Assembly: GCA_026392265.1 (NCBI GenBank) | Contig: JAPLCL010000130.1 | Coordinates: forward strand, 1 to 11,822 | Source: Actinomycetota bacterium | GTDB taxonomy: Bacteria; Actinomycetota; Thermoleophilia; UBA2241 | DNA length: 11,822 bases | Direction: 5' to 3' | In this document: in pieces, positions 1-5,356 of the stretch | How positions within the stretch are numbered: the stretch's first letter is position 1 | Layout of the letters: the number at the start of each line of letters is the position of its first letter | Made by a program: the position numbers and the translations under genes | Notes under the pieces: model-generated | The model's database searches: none | Told to the model about the DNA's origin: nothing | What the model saw: the letters and a program-made list of their open reading frames with translations, nothing else

Positions 1-413
1 GCGCCGTACTGCACCGGGTTGGTGAGCAGGCTCTGGGCGATCTTCATGGTCTGGCCTTCGTGGGCCACGTTGGTCTTGATCGCCTTGTACGAGTAGTCGA
101 TCTGCCAGAGCTCTACGATGTCGACGCCGAGCAGCGCCTCATAGCTCTGCAGGTCCTGCACGCGGTTGCCGATGTGCTTGGTGCCGGTGCCGTCGTTGCT
201 GAGCACGACCTCGTCGCCGATGTCGACGGCGGTGAAGCGCGCCGCCGAGGCGTAGATGTCGAGCAGGTGGTCGAGCTCGTCCTCGGCGAGCTCCGGCACC
301 TTGGCCTTTTTGGCCGCGAGCTGAGTGCCCGCTTCGAGATCGGCCTTGATCTCGGAGCGGGTCATCTCGACGAGAGAACCGTCACCCATACGGGTAGGGA
401 TCCTGGGCTCCAC
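1..413 (-). CDS. mtbB: Dimethylamine:corrinoid methyltransferase MtbB, copy 1 (N-terminal part; 3' end beyond left edge)
   Basis: Seen: an open frame on the minus strand enters at 413 and is still open at the left edge, giving 137 complete codons. Its start, MEPRIPTRMGDG, parallels MEQSIPTRMGDG of the second mtbB at 3423-4817. By hand, about 80 of 138 aligned residues match without gaps, including LAEDE, HLLDI, AVDIGDEV and DYSYK. Known: MtbB transfers a methyl group from dimethylamine to its cognate corrinoid protein (MtbC) in methylamine-dependent metabolism; it is a cytoplasmic TIM-barrel enzyme with pyrrolysine in the active site. Start choice: an ATG at 419-417 is in frame, but the GGAGGT at 426-421 would then be only 1 nt away. 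The GTG at 413-411 has a 7-nt spacing and matches the paralog's start exactly. Inference: the catalytic amber codon, expected near codon 345, lies outside the window. The substrate is inferred from family resemblance only. Confidence 0.85.
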   Translation of the reverse strand, partial: MEPRIPTRMGDGSLVEMTRSEIKADLEAGTQLAAKKAKVPELAEDELDHLLDIYASAARFTAVDIGDEVVLSNDGTGTKHIGNRVQDLQSYEALLGVDIVELWQIDYSYKAIKTNVAHEGQTMKIAQSLLTNPVQYG

Positions 414-420
414 CGGCATC

Positions 421-426
421 ACCTCC
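421..426 (-). promoter_or_regulatory. Shine-Dalgarno site deciding the mtbB copy 1 start
   Basis: GGAGGT on the minus strand lies 7 nt before the GTG at 413-411 but only 1 nt before the in-frame ATG at 419-417. This supports the GTG start, which also matches the paralog. Confidence 0.7.
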
Positions 427-509
427 GTGCTTCATCCGCAGCGCCCGCGCTCCGCCCGGCGGCCGCGAAGGTCCGAGAGATTTCACGAGTACGCGAAGCG
501 CGCCGACCG

Positions 510-542
510 CTGTTGAACAGACCTCCGCGCGCAACTGTACAG
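510..542. promoter_or_regulatory. Two CTGT...ACAG palindromes upstream of mtbB copy 1 (possible operator)
   Basis: CTGTTGAACAG (510-520) and CTGTACAG (535-542) are both palindromic and share the CTGT/ACAG half-sites. They lie in the 168-bp gap between the esterase stop and the mtbB start, about 100 nt before the mtbB start codon. Paired half-sites in such a gap could bind a dimeric regulator. No regulator gene is visible nearby and no clear -35/-10 pair was found. The rest of the gap holds nothing else recognisable. Confidence 0.25.
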
Positions 543-581
543 GACCGCTGAAGGCGTGCGCCACCGCACTGTGACGGCCCC

Positions 582-1994
582 TCACTCCCCGGACATGACG
601 ACGGGAGCGTCGACGAACACCTCCGCCGGCAGAGCCCACGGCGAGCCCTCGACCGGGACCGGCTGGCCGGCGGACTCGCGTCCGCTCCCCAAGGACACGG
701 TGAGCGGCGGGTGCGCGGGGGCCGCGATCGACAGCAGCACCATGTCGCCGGAAGTCACGGCGGCGGCCACCTGGACCGGCTCTCCGGCGGCGCGCAGCAC
801 GAGGCCGCCCGCCTGACCGGGGCGCAGGGACGCGCCACCGCAGTCAAACCGAAGAGTGACCGTCAGCACGCCGTCGTAGCGCGCACTCTTCAGTGTGGGC
901 GCGGAGGGGACTTCGCGGCGAAGAACGGTGGCAAGGATGGCGGCCGCCCACCGCCGGGCTGCGACCAGCTCCTCGTCCCAGCGAGTGAAGTGCGCACCTC
1001 CGTGCAGGTCGATGTCGTACAGCACGGGGCCCGCCAGGGCCCAGCCCGCCCGCCAGGCCTGCTGCTGGGCGAGCCGGATGGCGTCGACGCCCTGCGGCGA
1101 GTACCTGGGCGTGTCGAAGTCGCCGATCTGCGCGGCCACCAGCGGCGCGCCGCAGTCTTGTGCGAGGGCGGCAGACAGGCTGCGGAGCGCCGCCGAGTAC
1201 GTCTCCTGGGGCGTGAACTTGCGAGCATCGGCCTCACCCTGCCAGAAGAGCACGGCGCGCACGCGCCCGCCGACCGCTCGTACGCGGCGCAGCATCGAGC
1301 CATAGAGGGTGCTGCGCGAGTAAGGCGCCGAGGCGTCCTCCACCCACCTCCTGATGGGAGTGGTGCCCTTGGCGCAGGGCACAAAGGCCACCGGCACGTT
1401 CTCGGCCGCCATGAGCCCCGTGGCCAGAAGCGGCCACACCGAGCCACCCGCCTGGGGATCGGCACTGACGCGGTCGACTTGGCCCGCGACGCCGTCGACG
1501 GGGTCGATGAGCTCCTTCCAGCGATCGTCGTTGCCGAAGAGCGCCGCCCTCATCACAGGGTTCGTGTACCAATTCGGGGAGGTGCCGCGCCCGCTGGCGT
1601 TACTCTGACCGGCGACCACGTAGATGTCGCCGATGCCGACGTAGGGGCGGCTGATGATGATGTCGTGACGCGAAGCGCTGCGGACCTTGAGCGTCGCCTG
1701 ACCCGCCGGGCGCTCGCCCAACTGCAGCGCGAATGTGCCATCGGAGCGGCACGTGAAAGGCGCCCACGGCTCGCCCCCCCAGCGCACCTCCAGGTGCCTT
1801 CCCAGGCCAACGGCGCGTCCCGAGACGAGGATGTCGCCGTGGCCACCGTCGTCGCGCTGGAAGACCTGGTAGGCGTGTGGCGAGACGATGCGCAGTGAAG
1901 CGACGCCCACCCCGGCGGCGTGTGCCGTCGGCACAGCAACGGCCACGACGAGTGTCGCGAGCACGAGCACGAACGCGGTCTTGATCCTCGTCAC
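582..1994 (-). CDS. Secreted SGNH hydrolase, sialate O-acetylesterase-like
   Basis: A 470-residue protein. Residues 1-26 form a signal peptide (MTRIK, a hydrophobic core, then AHA), so it is probably exported. Residues about 33-118 look like a beta-rich domain. The esterase core follows: G129-Q-S131-N holds the likely nucleophile Ser131, WQGEAD (251-256) is the conserved block of this family, and D329-L-H331...H335 supplies the probable acid/base residues. About 100 C-terminal residues look like a second beta-rich domain. Known: this family removes acetyl groups from sialic acids or other acetylated sugars. The substrate here is unknown, and a general carbohydrate acetylesterase is as likely as a true sialate esterase. 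The GTG start is supported by AGGAAGGA (2010-2003) 8 nt upstream. It lies between tRNA-Thr and mtbB copy 1 on the same strand; no functional link to methylamines is apparent. Confidence 0.8.
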   Translation of the reverse strand: MTRIKTAFVLVLATLVVAVAVPTAHAAGVGVASLRIVSPHAYQVFQRDDGGHGDILVSGRAVGLGRHLEVRWGGEPWAPFTCRSDGTFALQLGERPAGQATLKVRSASRHDIIISRPYVGIGDIYVVAGQSNASGRGTSPNWYTNPVMRAALFGNDDRWKELIDPVDGVAGQVDRVSADPQAGGSVWPLLATGLMAAENVPVAFVPCAKGTTPIRRWVEDASAPYSRSTLYGSMLRRVRAVGGRVRAVLFWQGEADARKFTPQETYSAALRSLSAALAQDCGAPLVAAQIGDFDTPRYSPQGVDAIRLAQQQAWRAGWALAGPVLYDIDLHGGAHFTRWDEELVAARRWAAAILATVLRREVPSAPTLKSARYDGVLTVTLRFDCGGASLRPGQAGGLVLRAAGEPVQVAAAVTSGDMVLLSIAAPAHPPLTVSLGSGRESAGQPVPVEGSPWALPAEVFVDAPVVMSGE

Positions 1995-2059
1995 GAGCAG
2001 GGTCCTTCCTCATCGCGGCGCTTCCACCCCAGAACGAACGCCGGCGCGGCCAGGTCAGC

Positions 2060-2135
2060 TGGAGCCGGCGAGCGGGGTCGAACCGCTGACCTGCCGCTTA
2101 CAAGGCGGCTGCTCTTCCAACTGAGCTACGCCGGC
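2060..2135 (-). tRNA. trnT: tRNA-Thr (anticodon UGU)
   Basis: The minus strand folds into a complete 76-nt cloverleaf. The acceptor stem is GCCGGCG/CGCCGGC, the D stem GCTC/GAGC, the anticodon stem GCCGC/GCGGC around the loop CTTGTAA (anticodon TGT, reading ACA), and the T stem AGCGG/CCGCT around TTCGACC. The discriminator is U, and CCA is encoded at 2062-2060. It lies 65 nt upstream of the esterase on the same strand. The flanks show no integrase or attachment repeats. Confidence 0.95.
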
Positions 2136-2211
2136 TCGCGCGACCAGTCTACCCAGTGGCGCAGGCTACGGGAACCGCCGGCCGCTCTGCCGGCCGCCGG
2201 CGCCCCGCTGC

Positions 2212-2217
2212 TATACT
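2212..2217 (+). promoter_or_regulatory. -10 box (TATACT) of the carboxypeptidase gene, leaderless arrangement
   Basis: TATACT ends 7 nt before the ATG at 2225, which places the expected transcription start at or next to the start codon. No Shine-Dalgarno motif lies between them, and no good -35 is visible about 17 nt upstream. The layout matches leaderless promoters (TANNNT about 7 nt before the start codon), which are common in actinobacteria. Confidence 0.5.
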
Positions 2218-2224
2218 CCGCGCC

Positions 2225-3421
2225 ATGAGCCTCCCGGACTGGGCCACGCGGCTACTGCGCCGTATGACGAAACTTCCTCGGTCTCTCCCCATACTCCTTG
2301 TCCTCGGCGCCGTCCTTTGCCTGGTGGTGGGCACGATCGTCATCCCGCGGTCGTGCGCCGGGGTGTCGCCGCGGCCGACCCACTCGGGAACTGCGCTGCC
2401 CGACGTCAAGGCCGAAGGAGCGATCCTGGTCGAAGCGCTCACCGGCACCGTCCTCTGGTCCAAGGCCCCGGACCGCCGCCTGCCGCCGGCGTCATGCACC
2501 AAGATCATGACGGCGCTCATCGTGCTGGAACATGTGGACGACCTGACGGCGTACGCCACGGTGCCCTCCATTCATCTGCCGCAGACCGTGGGCATCGGCC
2601 TGCAGCCCGGCGAGCGCATCACCATCGAACAGGCCTTGCGCGCCCTCATCGTCAAGAGCGCCAACGATGCCGCCCTGACGCTGGCCACCTACGTCGCCGG
2701 CGACGAGGCTACATTCGTGACCCTGATGAACGCTCGAGCGCAGCAGTTGGGGTTGAGCCGCACGCATTTTGAGAACTGCCGCGGCACCCCAAGCCCGGGG
2801 CACGTTTCGACGGCCCGCGATCTGGCGACTCTGGGCCGCTTCGCGATGCGCAACGCCCGCTTCCGCGAGCTGGCCGGCACACGGACCGCGGTGATCACCT
2901 GGCCGCCGGACCATTCGGTGCACGTGAGGTCGCACAACCGTCTGCTGCGGTACCCGTGGGGCGACGGCGTGAAGACCGGCGCGACGCCGCAGTCGGGCAC
3001 GGTTCTCGTGGGCTCCGGGAGTCCGGGGCTCGTGCCGCTCATCGTGGTCACCATGCACGAGCCGAATCGCGACCGGGAGGAGCGCGACGCGGTCGGCCTC
3101 CTCCAGTGGGGCTCCGCCCAGTACGTCCGCAAGACCCTCGTCGCAGCCGGCGACGTGGTCACCACGGTGCGCCTCGCCGGCGGCGGCCGGGTGGCACTCG
3201 TGGCCGCCGGCCCACTGACCGCAGTGGTGCGCACGGCGGCCGTCGTCAAGGTGCGGCACGCCGCGCCGCCCAGGCTGTCGCTGCTGCCGCCTTCGGGAAC
3301 CGCCGTCGGCCGGGCCGCATACTGGGCCGACGGCGTGCGCGTGGGTACGATCATCCTCGTCGCCGCCGGGACAGTCCCCGCCTCGCCGCGTCCCTCCAGA
3401 AGCGCCTCCGCGAGTCCCTGA
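2225..3421 (+). CDS. Membrane-anchored D-alanyl-D-alanine carboxypeptidase (peptidase family S11, low-molecular-weight PBP)
   Basis: A 398-residue protein. All three active-site motifs of the S11 family are present: S90-C-T-K93 (nucleophile Ser90, general base Lys93), S145-A-N147 and K250-T-G252. A hydrophobic stretch at residues 21-40 after a basic N-terminus is a signal anchor or signal peptide. The catalytic domain spans about 60-285, followed by about 100 residues of PBP5-type C-terminal domain and a Ser/Pro-rich end. Known: these enzymes trim the terminal D-Ala from peptidoglycan stem peptides outside the membrane. Start: the frame is open upstream, but ATG 2225 follows a TATACT box in a leaderless arrangement. 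ATG 2264 is an alternative that keeps the membrane segment. The gene converges with mtbB copy 2, and one base separates the two stop codons. Confidence 0.88.
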   Translation: MSLPDWATRLLRRMTKLPRSLPILLVLGAVLCLVVGTIVIPRSCAGVSPRPTHSGTALPDVKAEGAILVEALTGTVLWSKAPDRRLPPASCTKIMTALIVLEHVDDLTAYATVPSIHLPQTVGIGLQPGERITIEQALRALIVKSANDAALTLATYVAGDEATFVTLMNARAQQLGLSRTHFENCRGTPSPGHVSTARDLATLGRFAMRNARFRELAGTRTAVITWPPDHSVHVRSHNRLLRYPWGDGVKTGATPQSGTVLVGSGSPGLVPLIVVTMHEPNRDREERDAVGLLQWGSAQYVRKTLVAAGDVVTTVRLAGGGRVALVAAGPLTAVVRTAAVVKVRHAAPPRLSLLPPSGTAVGRAAYWADGVRVGTIILVAAGTVPASPRPSRSASASP

Positions 3422-3422
3422 C

Positions 3423-4817
3423 TCAGCCGCGGCCCCTGGTCATCGCCGTGAAGCGCTCGACGGAGTTGATAGGGACGTCGAGCAACTCGGCGATGTGGAA
3501 CTTCGCCTCGAGCCCGACGGGGTCGTCGACGTAGACGATCTCGCCGGCCTCGGTGAACGCGCCCAGACCGCGCTCCTTGCGCACGTCGAGCATCACCACC
3601 GGGTCCGAGAGATCCATCACCGACACGCCCAGCTTGTGCGCCACGTACTCCTTGGCCTGCTTCAGCCGCATCCCCCGGGTGATCTGCATCCGCGCCACCA
3701 GATCTCCGGCAGTGCGGATCCCGCCCATCCCCGAGGCGACGCCGTGGCTGATCGCCTGGCCGTAGACATCGCCCGCCCCCACCTACAACCCGTCCAGGCG
3801 CAGGATGTCGACCGCCGATCTGGAGGCCCGCGACGCGGCGTCCCCGGGCGGCAGGATGTGCATGGGCACGCCGCCCACGCCCATGCCTCCGTTGAGGTGC
3901 ACGGGTACGGTGGACTCCTCGCAGCACTGCTTGACGATGGTGATGGTACGCGCCACGTTCCAGGCGACCGGCTTGCCCGTGTTGACGTTGATCGCCGGTC
4001 CGAAGATCGTGACCCCCGCCTTGGCCGCGAGCTTCATCTGTTCTCGCGGCCAGAGGCCGGCCAGCCGCACGCCGTCGTACTCGAGCTCGCCGTGCATCCC
4101 GAGCACGAACTCACCGGCCATGCCGATCTGGATGCCGAGGTCGGGGAAACGCGCGCGGATACGCGCGATGGCCTTGAGCGCCGCCAGGAAGTCGGCGTCG
4201 CCGGCCGCGCCGGCGGTGTCGAGATCGATGAAGTCGGCGCCGGCCTCGGCCATACTCGCGGCGACGAAGAAGATGTCGTCGGCGGCGAGCTCCACCGCCT
4301 CTTCCTGGGCGGCGCGCGCCTCGGCGATCTTGCCCATGGGCAGCAGTTGTGACCAGTTGGCGACCGGCCCGTCCGGAACGGTGTACAAGCCCAGATCGGG
4401 CATGGCGCCGTACCCGCACGGCGCCGTGATGAGGAACTGCGCCTGACGCATGGTCGTCTGCTCGAAGCCGATCACGGCCTTCGCCGGCTTGTACGAGTAG
4501 TCTTGGTGGTAGAGCTCGACGGAGTCGGCGCACAGGTACTGCTCGTAGTACTGCAGGTCGTTGACACGCGTGCCGATGTCATGGCTGCCGCAGCCGTCGT
4601 AGCTGAGCGTGACCTCGTCGCCGATGTCGACGGCGCTGAAGCGCGAGCGGCTGCTGAAGATGTCGAGGAGATGAGCGATCTCGTCCTCGGCCAGAGGCTC
4701 CACCTTGGCGCGCTTGACCGCGGCCGCGACACCCTCGCGGATGGTGGCTTCGATCTCAGAAGGCGTCAGGAACACCAGCGCTCCGTCGCCCATGCGGGTC
4801 GGGATGGACTGCTCCAC
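3423..4817 (-). CDS. mtbB: Dimethylamine:corrinoid methyltransferase MtbB, copy 2, with in-frame amber codon (pyrrolysine 345)
   Basis: Seen: codons 1-344 run from GTG (4817) to TAG (3785-3783). The same frame then continues with VGAGDVYGQAISHG and GIRTAGDLVARM for 119 residues to TGA (3425-3423). Known: MtbB proteins are about 465 residues and carry one in-frame UAG, read as pyrrolysine, roughly 110 residues before the end, in the context DG-(I/L)-Pyl-GxGD. Length (464), position and flanking residues all fit. The N-terminal part has the family blocks MGDG, DYSYK, YGAMPDLGLY, GAAGDADF and IGMAGEFVLGMHGELEYDGV, and the pre-amber part has GGMGVGGVPM. The enzyme demethylates dimethylamine and methylates a corrinoid protein in the cytoplasm. 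The start matches copy 1; GGGGGC lies 7 nt upstream. A small inverted repeat, GTCCG-N6-CGGAC (4847-4832), precedes that site. Without Pyl decoding the gene would be called as two ORFs (344 and 119 aa). A chance nonsense mutation exactly at the family's Pyl site is unlikely. Confidence 0.92.
3783..3785 (-). other. In-frame UAG decoded as pyrrolysine (codon 345 of mtbB)
   Basis: The plus strand reads CTA at 3783-3785, which is TAG on the coding strand. It is preceded by codons for LDGL and followed directly by GTG, GGG, GCG, GGC, GAT (VGAGD). No frame change and no new Shine-Dalgarno site precede the downstream part. The site coincides with the pyrrolysine of characterised MtbB enzymes. Decoding needs tRNA-Pyl(CUA) and PylS, neither of which is in this window. 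Confidence 0.9.
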
Positions 4818-5028
4818 CGCTCTTGCCCCCTGTCCGGCTTGTCGGACGGCCGGCAGCTCTCGGCACCGACCCTCCGCGAATCGTCTGGTTTGAGCCTACA
4901 CGCAGGCAAATCGCCTGTCATCGGGGGATACTTCGGCAAAGTTGGCGGCAGCGCCGAGGCAAAGATGTGTGAAACGGCGAGGTGGGCCGGCGAACGCGTC
5001 AACGGGGCGCGGCCCCGACGGGACATCA

Positions 5029-5073
5029 GCGCGAAGGCGCGGATCCGAGCCACGTGGATCCGCGCCTTCGCGC
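5029..5073. repeat. Perfect 18-bp inverted repeat with 9-nt loop
   Basis: The arm GCGCGAAGGCGCGGATCC (5029-5046) is exactly complementary to 5056-5073, with the loop at 5047-5055. No T-run follows on either strand, so a simple intrinsic terminator is not shown. It could be a factor-assisted or bidirectional terminator, a repetitive palindromic element, or a folded part of the mtbB 5' leader. It lies about 210 nt upstream of the mtbB start. Confidence 0.7.
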
Positions 5074-5137
5074 CTGTGGCCATCAGGCCGGCGGGTGTAC
5101 CGCACTTGGGGGGCGGCGCCCCGCCTACCCTCGGGCC

Positions 5138-5166
5138 GTGGTTCGCCCGGGGCCGGGGCGAACCAC
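5138..5166. repeat. 11-bp inverted repeat with 7-nt loop
   Basis: GTGGTTCGCCC (5138-5148) pairs with GGGCGAACCAC (5156-5166) around a 7-nt loop. On the plus strand it lies 9 nt before the AGGAGGT at 5176. Its role is unknown: it may be a terminator, or a stem in the 5' end of a plus-strand transcript. Confidence 0.55.
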
Positions 5167-5190
5167 AAAGAAGATAGGAGGTACCAGCTC

Positions 5191-5295
5191 TTGGTGCTGG
5201 CAGCGGGCTTCTCGGAGATGGGAAGCGTCGCATGGGAGACACTACGGACGCTGTGCGAAGGAAATGTTAACGCATTATTAACTCATATGAAGTGA
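5191..5295 (+). CDS. Possible 34-residue ORF with strong Shine-Dalgarno site (unrecognised)
   Basis: AGGAGGT (5176-5182), the full anti-SD complement, lies 8 nt before TTG 5191 (GTG 5194 is an alternative). The frame reads 34 codons to TGA (5293-5295). The peptide is mixed polar/hydrophobic (ending NALLTHMK), with no signal peptide or known motif. Its last third is AT-rich, unlike its neighbours. It could be a small protein, the remnant of a longer gene, or chance: nothing confirms translation, and no promoter is obvious. Confidence 0.25.
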   Translation: MVLAAGFSEMGSVAWETLRTLCEGNVNALLTHMK

Positions 5296-5318
5296 GCAGT
5301 ATGATACGCCTGCTCACT
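5291..5318 (-). terminator. Hairpin 38 nt downstream of ligA, possible terminator
   Basis: AGTGAGCAG (5291-5299) pairs with CTGCTCACT (5310-5318), a 9-bp stem with a 10-nt loop. In the ligA direction the stem is followed by TCATATGAGTTAATAA, which is AT-rich but not a true U-tract, so termination is plausible rather than shown. It overlaps the stop codon of the possible 34-codon ORF on the other strand. Confidence 0.4.
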
Positions 5319-5356
5319 GTGACCAGCTTTTGGGCGGTTCAGGAACGTTTTGACGC

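Larger units (their letters stand above)
4818..5356. other. Intergenic region between mtbB copy 2 and ligA
   Basis: About 540 bases without a recognisable protein family. They hold the mtbB ribosome binding site, three hairpins (5029-5073, 5138-5166, 5291-5318), a smaller one at 4903-4917 (CAGGC/GCCTG), a short ORF with a strong Shine-Dalgarno site (5191-5295, + strand) and a locally AT-rich patch at about 5262-5290 containing GTTAA-N7-TTAAC (5266-5282). The mtbB promoter must lie here unless ligA reads through, but no clear -35/-10 pair was found. Longer open frames here look like GC-rich noise. Confidence 0.6.

Noticed and set aside
430..545. Glycine-riboswitch-like string (GAAATCTCTCGGACC) on the minus strand before mtbB copy 1
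   Set aside because: The 5' half of the aptamer (GGAGAG and the CCGAAGG core) is missing, and no tandem aptamer fold can be drawn.
2060..2135. tRNA-Thr as an integration site for a mobile element
   Set aside because: No integrase, no direct repeat of the tRNA 3' end and no other mobile gene is present in the window.
2156..2224. Longer N-terminus for the carboxypeptidase starting at 2156
   Set aside because: It would run through the promoter box, lies directly against the tRNA gene, has no ribosome binding site, and would place a non-signal stretch before the signal anchor.
3423..4817. mtbB copy 2 as a pseudogene or as two separate genes
   Set aside because: The only interruption is TAG exactly at the family's pyrrolysine site, the frame is kept, the downstream part is well conserved in sequence and has no ribosome binding site of its own.
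5088..5120. T-box-like GGGTGTACCGCA on the plus strand
   Set aside because: It lacks one base of the GGTGGTACCGCG core, has no Stem I, and no plus-strand gene follows.
4818..5356. Cobalamin riboswitch upstream of mtbB copy 2, expected for a corrinoid pathway
   Set aside because: No B12-box (GCCACTG-type) or associated conserved blocks could be found on the minus strand.
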